Source: Flavobacteriaceae bacterium | Lineage (GTDB): Bacteria; Bacteroidota; Bacteroidia; Flavobacteriales; Flavobacteriaceae | Direction of reading: 5' to 3' | Length of the DNA stretch: 64,000 nt | Assembly: GCA_014075215.1 (NCBI GenBank) | Contig: CP046177.1 | Location: forward strand, 2,728,501 to 2,792,500 | Part shown: one piece after another, positions 8,783 to 18,228 of the stretch | Numbering within the stretch: the stretch's first letter is position 1 | How the letters are laid out: each line of letters opens with the position of its first letter | Translations under genes and position numbers: made by a program | Notes under the pieces: generated by a model | The model's database searches: none | What the model was told of the DNA's origin: nothing | Seen by the model: only the letters and a program-made list of their open reading frames with translations

Positions 8783-9448
8783 TCACCATTCTATTTCACT
8801 TTTATGAATACTCTTTAAATATTGATTTGTTTTGGAGAAATGCTTATTTCCAAACCAATAGCCTTTGTTTGCACTGAGCGGTGACGGGTGCCCGAAAGAC
8901 AAGACATAATGTTTTTGGGTATTGATTTTTTCTCCTTTTTTCTTTGCAAATCCGCCCCATAACAAAAAAACTACCTGTTTTTTCCGAGTTGAAATTTGTT
9001 CGATAACAGCATCTGTAAATTGCTCCCAGCCTTTCCTCTGGTGGCTTCCGGGTTGACGAGCCTTGACAGTCAGTGTGGCATTCAATAATAAAATTCCTTG
9101 TTTTGCCCAAAACGATAAATCTCCGGAAACAGGATATGGCTTCCGAATATCTGCTTCTATTTCTTTAAATATATTGACTAATGACGGCGGGTGCTGAACT
9201 CCGTCTGCTACTGAAAAGCACAGGCCGTTAGCTTGTCCAAAGCCATGATACGGATCCTGGCCGATAATAACTACTTTTACCTGATCAAAAGGACAGTGAT
9301 TAAATGCCGCAAAAATAGCACTCCCCTTTGGGTAGCATCGATGATTTGTATATTCGTACTTTACAAAAGAAACCAATTCCCTAAAATAATTTTTTTCAAA
9401 TTCCGGTTGAAGAATATTTTTCCAACTTTCATCAATATGGACTTGCAT
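8783..9448 (-). CDS. ung: uracil-DNA glycosylase (family 1)
   Basis: A 221-residue Ung that removes uracil from DNA as the first step of base-excision repair. The catalytic motif GQDPYHGFGQANGLCFSV (Asp water-activating, His) and the C-terminal HPSPLSANKGYWFG leucine-loop motif are both intact, as is LLNATLTVKARQPGSHQ. Length is normal. It is divergent from mutS2, with promoter elements overlapping the 5' end of that gene. Its TGA stop is the start of a dispersed TGAGACCTTTG motif. Confidence 0.97.
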   Translation of the reverse strand: MQVHIDESWKNILQPEFEKNYFRELVSFVKYEYTNHRCYPKGSAIFAAFNHCPFDQVKVVIIGQDPYHGFGQANGLCFSVADGVQHPPSLVNIFKEIEADIRKPYPVSGDLSFWAKQGILLLNATLTVKARQPGSHQRKGWEQFTDAVIEQISTRKKQVVFLLWGGFAKKKGEKINTQKHYVLSFGHPSPLSANKGYWFGNKHFSKTNQYLKSIHKSEIEW

Positions 9449-9471
9449 TGTTTATTATTTTTGTAAATAAT

Positions 9472-9505
9472 CAAAGATAAAGGTTTTGAAAAATACCATC
9501 TCAAA
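9472..9505 (-). promoter_or_regulatory. ung promoter (TTTG / TATCTTTG)
   Basis: Read on the minus strand, TTTG (9505-9502) and TATCTTTG (9479-9472) are 22 bases apart, close to the Bacteroidota -33/-7 arrangement, 24 bases before the ung start at 9448. Confidence 0.5.
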
Positions 9506-11687
9506 AAAAGTATTATTAGATTTAGAATTTGAGACCGTCTTAGAACAAGTTGCTAATTTTGCTATTTCAGAACCGGGCAAACAGGAAATTAAACAAATTG
9601 TTCCCATCACTGAGAAAAAGTATTTATTGCAAGAGTTAGCATTGGTAAATGAGTACCTGGCTTCTTTTGAAAATGAAAACAGAATTTCAAACCACTATTT
9701 TGAAACTATTACTGTCGAAATTCAAAAATTAGGTATTGAGAACAGTTTTTTAGAGCCCCAACAGTATTTAAAATTAGCAACCATCTCGGAAACCGTCAAT
9801 GAGCAAAAGAAATTTTTAAAAAAATTCAGTACGTATTATCCAACATTGTATGAGTTGAGCGAACATATTGAATTTACAAACCATATTATTGCATCTGTAA
9901 AACAAATCATTACTTCTTACGGAGAAGTTGTAAATTCGGCATCGCCTGTATTAAAACAGATTCGAAAAGAAATTGGTCTTGTCAGGAGTAAAATTGCGGC
10001 TAGTTTTAACAAAGAATTAAGTAAAGCCATCGCTGCCGGGTATTTAGCCGATATTAAGGAAACCATTATGGGCAGTCAGCGTGTTTTGGCAGTACAGGCC
10101 ATGTACAGGCGAAAAATTAACGGTAGTATTCTAGGGTCATCAAAATCCGGAAGCATCGTATATATGGCTCCGCAATCGACTTTGAGTTTCAGCAGAGAGT
10201 TGCAAAATTTGGAATATGAGGAAAAGCAGGAAATTATAAAAATACTAAAAGATTTATCCGATGAGTTACGCCCTTTTCAAGATCTTTTTAAAAAATACTT
10301 TGCTTTTTTAACCCGTCTGGATGTGATAAGCGCAAAAGCCAAATATGCAGATTCAATTCATGCATTGCTACCTACCATTGTCAATGAAAAAAAAATATAT
10401 TTTAAAAATGCCTTCCACCCTATTCTTTGGCTAAAAAACAAAGCACAAAAAATCGCCACTATTCCACAAACTATTGAATTGCATGATCAACAACAAATCA
10501 TAGTGGTTTCCGGGCCCAATGCAGGAGGCAAAAGCATTACGTTAAAAACCGTGGGGCTCTTGCAGCTAATGCTGCAAAGCGGTTTGTTAATCCCTGTCGA
10601 TGAACGTAGCGAAACCTGTGTTTTCGATACCATTTTGACAGATATTGGAGATAATCAATCTATTGAAAATCAGCTAAGTACATATAGTTATCGTTTAAAG
10701 AACATGCGTCATTTCCTGCGAAATTGTAATGAAAACACCTTGTTTTTAATCGATGAATTCGGTACCGGATCTGACCCCGAATTAGGGGGTGCTTTGGCAG
10801 AAATTTTTTTGGAAGAGTTTTATCATAAAAATGCCTTAGGTATTATTACTACTCACTATGCCAATTTAAAAATATTGGCAAATGAATTGGAAAATGTCGC
10901 AAATGCAAACATGCAGTTTAATGAACGTACGCTTGAGCCTTTGTATATCCTGGATATCGGGCAGCCCGGGAGTTCTTTTACTTTTGAAGTGGCTCAAAAA
11001 AACGGAATACCGTTTCGCTTGATTAACCGGGCAAAAAAGCGAATTGAGAGTGAAAAAATCCGATTAGATAAAACCATCTCGAAGCTGCAAAAAGAACGCA
11101 ATAAATTGCAAAAGACCTCTCAAGGTTTGGAAAAGCAAAAATCAAAAGGACAAGAGCATATAGAAAATTTACAGGAGAAAGAGCAAAAAATTCAGGAAAA
11201 ATTAGCCGGTTTTCAGGAATTATATGATAACAATCAGCGGATGTTATCTTTGGGAAGAAAAATTAATGAATTGCTAAATACATATTTCCAGACAAATAAT
11301 AAAAAAGAATTGACTGTTAATTTCAATAAATGGGTTGCTGCCGAAAAAACAAAATATATAAAGAAAAACCCCGGAAAATCCGGTAAAACTCAAAAAAAAG
11401 AGATCAAAGCCCGAGAAAAAAAAGCAAAAGAGACGATTAAAAAAATAGAAAAAGAAGTCTTGCAAAAAGTAGTTAAAGTTCGTGCTGAAAAGAAAAAAGA
11501 AGCACTTAAAATTCAAAAAGCCAAAGAAAACTATATTTTTAATATCCATGACAGAGTGCGTTTGCCGGACGGAAACGCCGTAGGAACCATTGAAAAAATT
11601 GAAAAGAAAAAAGCATTTATCAACTATGGGATGTTTACTACCGAAGTATCTTTAAGTAAATTAGAGCTCGTTGAAAAAAGTAGCTGA
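9486..11687 (+). CDS. mutS2: MutS2-type ATPase without a C-terminal Smr nuclease domain
   Basis: A 733-residue MutS-family protein (TTG start). It has the MutS core and clamp, Walker A GPNAGGKSITLKT, Walker B LFLIDEFGTGSDP, and the signature GALAEIFLEE with THY. A long Lys/Glu coiled coil follows (about residues 510-680), and a small KOW-like end (DRVRLPDGNAVGTIEKIE..). Classical MutS2 ends with an Smr nuclease domain (LDLRG motif); none is present here, as also seen in other Bacteroidota. MutS2 acts on recombination intermediates and collided ribosomes rather than mismatches. It is divergent from ung. Confidence 0.9.
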   Translation: MKNTISKKVLLDLEFETVLEQVANFAISEPGKQEIKQIVPITEKKYLLQELALVNEYLASFENENRISNHYFETITVEIQKLGIENSFLEPQQYLKLATISETVNEQKKFLKKFSTYYPTLYELSEHIEFTNHIIASVKQIITSYGEVVNSASPVLKQIRKEIGLVRSKIAASFNKELSKAIAAGYLADIKETIMGSQRVLAVQAMYRRKINGSILGSSKSGSIVYMAPQSTLSFSRELQNLEYEEKQEIIKILKDLSDELRPFQDLFKKYFAFLTRLDVISAKAKYADSIHALLPTIVNEKKIYFKNAFHPILWLKNKAQKIATIPQTIELHDQQQIIVVSGPNAGGKSITLKTVGLLQLMLQSGLLIPVDERSETCVFDTILTDIGDNQSIENQLSTYSYRLKNMRHFLRNCNENTLFLIDEFGTGSDPELGGALAEIFLEEFYHKNALGIITTHYANLKILANELENVANANMQFNERTLEPLYILDIGQPGSSFTFEVAQKNGIPFRLINRAKKRIESEKIRLDKTISKLQKERNKLQKTSQGLEKQKSKGQEHIENLQEKEQKIQEKLAGFQELYDNNQRMLSLGRKINELLNTYFQTNNKKELTVNFNKWVAAEKTKYIKKNPGKSGKTQKKEIKAREKKAKETIKKIEKEVLQKVVKVRAEKKKEALKIQKAKENYIFNIHDRVRLPDGNAVGTIEKIEKKKAFINYGMFTTEVSLSKLELVEKSS

Positions 11688-11764
11688 TACAGTGGAAAGT
11701 ATAAAAGTTATAAAGTGTAAAAGTTTAAAAAAGCTTACGGGTTTTGAGGGAAAAAGTAAATTCG

Positions 11765-12769
11765 TTAATGCATGATCCTGAACAGTAGTTCTTTTAAAAT
11801 ATCTCCTTGACTTAGATGATATGCTCCCACTCCCTTACTTTTCATATCTGCTTCACGTAACCATGTGGTCACCTGTGCTACTTTACGCATCGGATAGTTT
11901 TTTGCCGCAATAACATATTCATCTGCAAAATAAGGGTTTATCCCCAGTGATTTGGCTACCGAGTGCTTCGATTTGTCTTTTAGTCCATGAAATGATAACA
12001 ACTGTGTAAAAAATGTATTGAGCAAAGAAATGGTCATCACTATCGAATTTTTTCCAGGATTTTCAGAAAAATAATTGATAATTCTATTAGCCTTTACAAT
12101 ATTCTTTTTTCCAATGGCTTTTCTCAATTCGAAATTATTAAAATCTTTGGAAATCCCTATATTTTCTTCAATATGTTGCGAGTTAATGGTAGTTCCTGTC
12201 GGTAGTGTTAGCATCAGCTTATCCAGTTCATTACTGATCTTGCTTAAATCGGTTCCTAAAAACTCAACCAGCATTTGAGCTGCTTTGGGTGCTATCTGGT
12301 AATTTTTTTCGCTTAGCAAGCGACTGACCCAATCAGGTATTTGATATTCATACCATTTTTTACTTTCATAAATCAAACCGGACGCGGTGATAGCTTTATA
12401 TAGTTTTTTACGTTTATCAAGTGTCTTATATTTGTAGTTGAGAACTAAAATAGTGGTGATTTGGGGATTCTCGGCATAACTTGTTAATTTTTCGATATGC
12501 CTGCTCAGATCTTGTGCTTCTTTTACAATCACCACCTGATATGGTGCCATCATAGGAAATCGCTTTGCAGAAGATACAATATCCTCTATGGTAACCTCTC
12601 TCCCGTATACTATTTGCTGATTAAATTCTTTTTCCGTTTCATTTAAGACCGTTTTTTCAATATAATCTGAAATTTTATCAATATAGTAAGGTTCATCGCC
12701 CATTAAAAAATAAATAGGTTTGACAGCACCTTTTTTAATTGTTGAAATGATTTCACTTATTTTATCCAT
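11765..12769 (-). CDS. holA: DNA polymerase III subunit delta
   Basis: A 334-residue clamp-loader delta subunit. The start MDKISEIISTIKKGAVKPIYFLMGDEPYYIDKISDYIE carries the usual GDE-P-Y/F element that contacts the clamp; ILVLNYKYKTLDKRKKLYK and LGTDLSKISNELDKLML are typical of domains II-III. It loads the beta clamp with gamma/tau and delta'. It is divergent from the HsdR-N-like gene, an arrangement I know from other Flavobacteriia. Confidence 0.95.
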   Translation of the reverse strand: MDKISEIISTIKKGAVKPIYFLMGDEPYYIDKISDYIEKTVLNETEKEFNQQIVYGREVTIEDIVSSAKRFPMMAPYQVVIVKEAQDLSRHIEKLTSYAENPQITTILVLNYKYKTLDKRKKLYKAITASGLIYESKKWYEYQIPDWVSRLLSEKNYQIAPKAAQMLVEFLGTDLSKISNELDKLMLTLPTGTTINSQHIEENIGISKDFNNFELRKAIGKKNIVKANRIINYFSENPGKNSIVMTISLLNTFFTQLLSFHGLKDKSKHSVAKSLGINPYFADEYVIAAKNYPMRKVAQVTTWLREADMKSKGVGAYHLSQGDILKELLFRIMH

Positions 12770-12960
12770 ATAAAATTATTACCTCGGTTTCAATGAACTC
12801 AAAAATTCAAGGGTTTAAAAAATGTTTTAATTACTCTTTTTATATCATTTTAACTTTCTTTCTCAAGAGAATAATTGTTGTTTTTTGTAATATTTTAAAA
12901 AAGTTGAGGAAACTTTTAACTTGATACTTTATAACTTTTTAACTTTATAGCTTTTAAACC

Positions 12961-13407
12961 ATGCAGCCATTACATTTTCCGTCTTATACTTTTAAAATCA
13001 AAAATAGCGAAAATAAGGCGCTGATTTTTGATAATTTTAGAAAAAAATACATCATTTTGACTCCTGAAGAGTGGGTACGTCAACATGTGGCCCGATTTTT
13101 AACAGAAGCTAAAAAATACCCTGTTTCTCATATCGCTATTGAAAAACAGCTAATATTTAACAGGCTGAAAAAAAGAACAGATATTGTTGTTTATAATAAA
13201 GCAGGAAACCCGGAAATTATAGTGGAGTGCAAATCACCTGCTGTTTCCATAAAGCAGGAAATTTTTGATCAAATAGCGAGGTATAATCTAAAATTGAAAG
13301 CAAAATATTTAATGGTTACCAATGGATTGGAACATTATTTTTGTAAAATAGATACCAAAAACGAGTCTTATATTTTTTTAGAGGATATTCCCGAATATCA
13401 ATTTTAG
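12961..13407 (+). CDS. HsdR N-terminal-like (PD-(D/E)XK) domain protein, standalone
   Basis: 148 residues matching the N-terminal domain of type I restriction R subunits (HSDR_N_2). EEWVRQHVARFL, KKRTDIVVYNKAGNPEIIVECKS and EIFDQIARYNLKLKAKYLMVTNG carry the D...E-x-K nuclease-like residues (D at RTDI, E and K at VECKS). No motor or specificity subunits are nearby, so it is not a restriction system. The gene is regularly found beside holA in this clade. Function unknown; a nuclease in DNA repair is possible. Confidence 0.85.
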   Translation: MQPLHFPSYTFKIKNSENKALIFDNFRKKYIILTPEEWVRQHVARFLTEAKKYPVSHIAIEKQLIFNRLKKRTDIVVYNKAGNPEIIVECKSPAVSIKQEIFDQIARYNLKLKAKYLMVTNGLEHYFCKIDTKNESYIFLEDIPEYQF

Positions 13408-13454
13408 CGAATCTTTACCATTTTAAGTAACATTTAAAATGTAAGTTTGCATTC

Positions 13455-14453
13455 TTGAAAATAGCCATTGTCATATTAAATTGGAATGGTAAAAAATTGT
13501 TAAAACAGTTTTTACCATCTATCGTAAACTTTAGCTCGAATGCGGCTAAGATATACGTAGTAGATAATGCCTCTACGGATACTTCTGTTTCCTTTGTAAA
13601 AAAATATTTTCCGACGGTTTCTATCATTCAGAATACACAAAACGGGGGTTATGCAAAAGGGTATAATGATGCCCTGCATATTATTGATGCGGATATTTTT
13701 TGTTTGATAAATTCTGATGTAGTGGTAACCCGCAATTGGTTAGCTCCCGTTATAAACATTTTTAAAGAGAACAAAAATACGGCCATTGTACAGCCTAAAA
13801 TTTTAGATAATAAAAACAAATCGTTTTTTGAGTATGCAGGTGCAGGTGGGGGCTTTATTGATTTATTTGGATATCCTTATTGCAGAGGAAGGGTCTTTAA
13901 TACCTTAGAAGAGGATAAAGGTCAGTTTAATGATATTGTATCCATTTTTTGGGCTTCCGGTGCGTGTTTTTTTATTCGAGCTGAAGTATATCAACGCCTG
14001 AGAGGTTTTGACGAAGATTATTTTGCTCACCAGGAGGAAATTGATTTGTGTTGGCGTGTTCAGAATGAGGGCTATGATATAAAATACGTGGGAGGTGCTA
14101 CGGTATATCACGTTGGTGGAGCTACACTAACAGAAACCAATCCCAGAAAAACTTTTTTGAACTTTAGGAACAGTTTATTAAATGTAGTAAAAAATGTACC
14201 TGAGCAGCGGTTTCTGTTTGTTGTTTTGTCTCGTTTAATTCTGGACGGGATTGCCGGGTTGAAATTTTTACTGGAATTAAGACCTATTCATACGTTTGCT
14301 ATTATACAAGCGCATGTCAGTTTTTATAAAAACTGTTATCGGTTTTTAAAAAAGAGAAAAAAACTACAAAAAAAACCGAATTACCATTCGCATATAAGTG
14401 TTGTTTGGCAGTATTTTGTTTTGGGTAGAAGGAAATTTAAGGATTTAAAATAA
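13455..14453 (+). CDS. family 2 glycosyltransferase (rhamnosyltransferase-like)
   Basis: A 332-residue GT-A enzyme with TTG start. KIAIVILNWNGKKLL, VVDNASTDTS (nucleotide-binding Asp), CLINSDVVV (DXD-like), SGACFFIRAEVYQRLRGFDEDYF and HQEEIDLCWRV are the expected order of motifs for sugar transfer to a cell-envelope polysaccharide or lipid-linked glycan. A hydrophobic helix near residue 260-280 (VVLSRLILDGIAGLKFLLE) may attach it to the membrane. It starts 47 bases after the HsdR-N-like gene, so co-transcription is likely. Confidence 0.9.
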   Translation: MKIAIVILNWNGKKLLKQFLPSIVNFSSNAAKIYVVDNASTDTSVSFVKKYFPTVSIIQNTQNGGYAKGYNDALHIIDADIFCLINSDVVVTRNWLAPVINIFKENKNTAIVQPKILDNKNKSFFEYAGAGGGFIDLFGYPYCRGRVFNTLEEDKGQFNDIVSIFWASGACFFIRAEVYQRLRGFDEDYFAHQEEIDLCWRVQNEGYDIKYVGGATVYHVGGATLTETNPRKTFLNFRNSLLNVVKNVPEQRFLFVVLSRLILDGIAGLKFLLELRPIHTFAIIQAHVSFYKNCYRFLKKRKKLQKKPNYHSHISVVWQYFVLGRRKFKDLK

Positions 14454-14548
14454 TGAGACCTTTGCAGCATTGATTTGACATAAATTGTTTATCATTCCTA
14501 TTTTAAAAGTGCTTTTAACTCGCTTATATAAAAAGTGTAACAAATTCA

Positions 14549-15169
14549 TCATAAAACCTCTAAACCTCCCTTTCCTTCTCTGATTATTTTTGGATCATTG
14601 TCTGTTAAATCTATAACTGTTGATGCCTGGTTATCTCCATACCCTCCATCAATTACAATATCAACAATAGTATTCCATTTCTCATAAATCAATTCAGGAT
14701 CTGTGGTATATTCCAAGACATCGTCTTCATCGTGAATTGAAGTAGATACAATAGGATTCCCTAATGCTACAACTAAAGCTCTGGCAATATTATTGTCCGG
14801 TACGCGAATACCTACGGTTTTCCGCTTCTTAAATATTTTAGGTAATGAATTACTTCCCGGTAATACAAATGTATAAGGACCCGGTAAGGCTCTCTTTAAG
14901 ATCTTATATGTAGAAGTATTTATTTGCTTAACATAATCGGATAAATGGCTCAGATCATTGCATACGAAAGAAAAATTAGCTTTGTCCAACTTAACTCCTT
15001 TTATTTTTGCAATTTTTTCCAATGCCCTGATATTGGTAATATCGCAGCCCAAACCATATACGGTATCAGTCGGATAAATAACCAGTCCACCGTTTTGCAA
15101 TACTTTTACAACCTTATTAATTTCTTTTTGATTTGGGTTTTCATTATATATTTTAATGAGTGCTGCCAT
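14549..15169 (-). CDS. L-threonylcarbamoyladenylate synthase (Sua5/YciO/YrdC family)
   Basis: A 206-residue protein forming threonylcarbamoyl-AMP for tRNA t6A37. GGLVIYPTDTVYGLGCD and KRKTVGIRVPDNNIARALV, NPIVSTSIH are family signatures. It lacks the C-terminal Sua5 domain, so it is of the short YciO/YrdC type; a YciO-like role cannot be excluded. It is the last gene of a long minus-strand run (72 bases after the response regulator). Confidence 0.9.
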   Translation of the reverse strand: MAALIKIYNENPNQKEINKVVKVLQNGGLVIYPTDTVYGLGCDITNIRALEKIAKIKGVKLDKANFSFVCNDLSHLSDYVKQINTSTYKILKRALPGPYTFVLPGSNSLPKIFKKRKTVGIRVPDNNIARALVVALGNPIVSTSIHDEDDVLEYTTDPELIYEKWNTIVDIVIDGGYGDNQASTVIDLTDNDPKIIREGKGGLEVL

Positions 15170-15241
15170 GACATAAAAACTGAAAAGCTTAGATTTATAT
15201 TCGATCTAAACTTTATTTTGCATAGTTTGAGAAGTATATTT

Positions 15242-15943
15242 TCAGGACTTATCTACCATTCTAAATCCTTCTCCATGAATATTTAAAATTTCTACACTAT
15301 CATCATCTTTCAAATATTTCCGAAGCTTTGCAATATAGACATCCATACTTCGGGAAGTAAAATAATTATCATCTCTCCATATTTTAGTCAATGCTAATTC
15401 TCTTGGCATTAAATCGTTTTTATGAACAGCAAGCATTTTAAGAAGCTTACTTTCTTTAGGCGATAATTTTTGAGGTTCACCATTCTTTCCTACTGACAAA
15501 TGTCTCAGTTTAGAATTGAAAAAAAATTTACCTATAGAAAACTCAAATTGTTCGTTTTCCGTGGATTTATCAGATTCTTTACGTTGTAAAATAGCTTTGA
15601 TTTTGAATAGTAATACTTCAGAATCAAATGGTTTATTCAAATAATCATCAGCTCCTACTTGATATCCTTTTAAAACATCTTCTTTAAGTGTTTTGGCTGT
15701 CAAAAAAATAATAGGTATTTCTTTGTTAGTAGCACGGATATCTTGTGCCAGAGAAAAACCATCTTTACGGGGCATCATCACATCCAAAATACACAAGTCA
15801 TAATCGCTGTTTTTGAACATAATCAGCCCTTCTATTCCGTCTTTTGCATATGTGACGTTATAATCATTTAGTATTAAATAATCTTTTAAAACCGTTCCAA
15901 AATTCGGATCATCTTCTACTAATAAAATTTTTGTACTTCCCAT
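15242..15943 (-). CDS. OmpR-type response regulator (RprY-like)
   Basis: A 233-residue regulator. The receiver has acidic pocket EDD (residues 10-12), phospho-acceptor D54 in CILDVMMPRKDG, and the conserved Lys in NKPF. The C-terminal winged helix (LRHLSVGKNGEPQKLSPKESKLLKMLAVHKND...SMDVYIAKLRKYLKDD) binds DNA. It starts 11 bases after the sensor kinase stop, so the pair is one system. It resembles Bacteroides RprY. The signal is unknown. Confidence 0.95.
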   Translation of the reverse strand: MGSTKILLVEDDPNFGTVLKDYLILNDYNVTYAKDGIEGLIMFKNSDYDLCILDVMMPRKDGFSLAQDIRATNKEIPIIFLTAKTLKEDVLKGYQVGADDYLNKPFDSEVLLFKIKAILQRKESDKSTENEQFEFSIGKFFFNSKLRHLSVGKNGEPQKLSPKESKLLKMLAVHKNDLMPRELALTKIWRDDNYFTSRSMDVYIAKLRKYLKDDDSVEILNIHGEGFRMVDKS

Positions 15944-15954
15944 AATTATTATAT

Positions 15955-17523
15955 TTAAATTAACGGTAGTTTAATTGTGAAGATACTACCTACTCCCTTT
16001 TCGCTTTCAACAAAAACTGTTCCATGATGATTTGTTACAATTTCTTTTACATAGGCCAATCCTAATCCGTGCCCCTTAACGTTATGTATATTCCCTTTTT
16101 GCTCCCTGTAAAACTTATCAAAAACATATTTCTGTGCATTTTTGGTCATACCAATACCTTCATCCTTAATTTTAATAATGAAAAATTTATTGGTACTCTC
16201 TGTATATACATCAATTTTAGGAGGATCTACGGAATATTTTAATGCATTTTCCAACATATTTACCAATACATTTGTCAGATGAAACTGATTCGCAAAAACT
16301 TCGGTTTGCATTGCTTGAAAATGTGTAGAAATCGTTCCTTTTTTATCTAATACCAATAATTTTACATGTGTAATTGCATCTTCTATCAGGTCGTGAATAT
16401 CTACTTCCTCTTTTGCAATTTCAATTTGATTTTTTTCTAACTTTGATATTCTCAATACATTTTCTACCTGACCATGCATTCTCTTATTCTCGTCTCTTAT
16501 CATTTTCACGTAATGCATTACTTTATCGCTGTTACTGATAATTTTTGGATTTTTAATAGAGTCTAAAGCCAGGTTGATAGTTGCAATCGGGGTTTTAAAT
16601 TCATGCGTCATATTATTTATGAAATCCGTCTTTATTTCCGATATTTTTTTTTGTTTTACCAGTTGATATAGCGAGCTTGAAAACGCCAGTATAATGATAA
16701 AAATGAAAAATAAGGACAGTAATAAGATATATGAAATTTCAGACAGAATATGTTTGTTTTTTGTTGGAAAAGTCACAAAAAGTTTATAATCACTCAACCC
16801 TTCCTCATTAATAAATAACGGGTAGCTATAACTTTCTTTTGTATCAATCGTATAATATCCCGATTTTAATTTGGTGGCCAACCCTTCATAATTATAAACC
16901 CCGTATTTAAAATCGATGTCTATATTTCTTTTTCCAAGTTCTTCTTTTAATGTTGTTTTTATTTCTTTATTGCTAATTCTTTGATGTATGGGTTTGTATT
17001 TTTTGTAATCACTCAAGTAATTGATAACGTCTTTTCCTCCCAACAGATCAAATTGTTTTGTTGTGGAAAACCTGCTTTCGCTTATTTGTTTTTTAAAGTC
17101 ATTTGTTCCGCCAAGTAATTGTGCCTGAAAAAAATCTTTTTTGATGTTTATTCTTTTATAGATCACCGTATCACTGTCCAGAAAACCGAGTGGCATTTTA
17201 AAATCTTCCTCCAAAATAGTAGCACCAAAAGTGAATTTTTGTTTTTTGACAGTGTCTATTTGTTGTAAAAAAATATTTTTTATGCCTGCTTTATCTGCTA
17301 ACTTTATATTCCTGAAAATAGGTTCGTATTCTCTTATAAATTGATCTTTTTCTCTTTCTGCTATTCTTTCCGATGTGCTTGCCAGAGATTTAATTACATC
17401 ATTGTCAAGTTCCCTGTCTTTACTTTTTACGGCATTATCTATCCAATAAAGCTGCACAGAGATGATTCCTATCAAAGAAACACTCATAAGAACAACGATA
17501 AGAATAAACATTCTTTTCCCCAT
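15955..17523 (-). CDS. sensor histidine kinase (RprX-like), partner of the response regulator
   Basis: 522 residues with two membrane spans (about residues 5-26 and 255-278) flanking a ~230-residue periplasmic sensor with no recognised fold. The cytoplasmic part has the HisKA box NNMTHEFKTPIATINLALDS (phospho-His), the N box MLENALKYS, G1 DEGIGM and G2 GHGLGLAYV. No HAMP domain is evident. It sits directly upstream of the response regulator. Confidence 0.95.
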   Translation of the reverse strand: MGKRMFILIVVLMSVSLIGIISVQLYWIDNAVKSKDRELDNDVIKSLASTSERIAEREKDQFIREYEPIFRNIKLADKAGIKNIFLQQIDTVKKQKFTFGATILEEDFKMPLGFLDSDTVIYKRINIKKDFFQAQLLGGTNDFKKQISESRFSTTKQFDLLGGKDVINYLSDYKKYKPIHQRISNKEIKTTLKEELGKRNIDIDFKYGVYNYEGLATKLKSGYYTIDTKESYSYPLFINEEGLSDYKLFVTFPTKNKHILSEISYILLLSLFFIFIIILAFSSSLYQLVKQKKISEIKTDFINNMTHEFKTPIATINLALDSIKNPKIISNSDKVMHYVKMIRDENKRMHGQVENVLRISKLEKNQIEIAKEEVDIHDLIEDAITHVKLLVLDKKGTISTHFQAMQTEVFANQFHLTNVLVNMLENALKYSVDPPKIDVYTESTNKFFIIKIKDEGIGMTKNAQKYVFDKFYREQKGNIHNVKGHGLGLAYVKEIVTNHHGTVFVESEKGVGSIFTIKLPLI

Positions 17524-17632
17524 ATATCAAAAATAGAAGATAATTTTTCGCAGCCGGGTAATTTAACTTAGATTAACAAAAAATATATTCTTCTTAAGAA
17601 TATTTTAACAAAAATATTGGATTATTTTCAAA

Positions 17633-18220
17633 TTAAGATTGCTTTTTTGTTAAAATATTATGAATTTTATCAACTTGAAGTGTTAATGAGTTTTTATAAT
17701 TATTTGCAATCATATAATTAGATAACATTATTTTTTTTTCATCTCTCCATTGATTCTTTATTCTGGCAAGCACCTCTTTTTTAGAAACTCCATCTCTTTT
17801 CATGACCCGATAAATTCTTTCATCTATTTCGGTACAGACGGTGATTACAAAATCACAAAACCGATCGTTTCCTATTTCAAAGAGAATAGCATTTTCATAT
17901 AAAATTAATTTGTCTTTATGAGTTTCTGAAAACTTTAAAAAATGAGTACGTACTTCCAGGTGTACAATAGCATTTAATTGATCTAGCTTATCTTTATTAT
18001 TAAAAACTTGTATAGAAAGGTAGTTTCTGTTCAGCTCCCCATTATCATATGCTTTTTCACCAAAGTGCTTTTTAATCTTCTCAATAATGGTCAGGGAAGT
18101 ATTAATTAATTTTTTAGCTTCTTCATCAGCTGTATAGATCACAACATTATCAAATTTCTTAAAGAGGTGTGCAACCGTAGACTTACCGCTTCCAATCCCG
18201 CCTGTAATTCCAACAACCAT
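17633..18220 (-). CDS. coaE: dephospho-CoA kinase
   Basis: A 195-residue CoaE catalysing the last step of CoA synthesis, phosphorylation of dephospho-CoA. P-loop GITGGIGSGKSTV lies at residues 4-16, with the family segments YTADEEAKKL, AIVHLEVR and CTEIDERIYRVMKRDGVSKKEVLARIKNQW. It starts 8 bases after the ybbR-like gene on the same strand. Confidence 0.96.
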   Translation of the reverse strand: MVVGITGGIGSGKSTVAHLFKKFDNVVIYTADEEAKKLINTSLTIIEKIKKHFGEKAYDNGELNRNYLSIQVFNNKDKLDQLNAIVHLEVRTHFLKFSETHKDKLILYENAILFEIGNDRFCDFVITVCTEIDERIYRVMKRDGVSKKEVLARIKNQWRDEKKIMLSNYMIANNYKNSLTLQVDKIHNILTKKQS

Positions 18221-18228
18221 AAAGTCAG

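Noticed and set aside
11274..11549. Phe-rich 91-codon minus-strand frame
   Set aside because: Antisense of the Lys-rich coiled coil of MutS2.
12961..13407. Type I restriction-modification system
   Set aside because: Only an N-terminal-type nuclease domain is present; no HsdM, HsdS or motor domain nearby.
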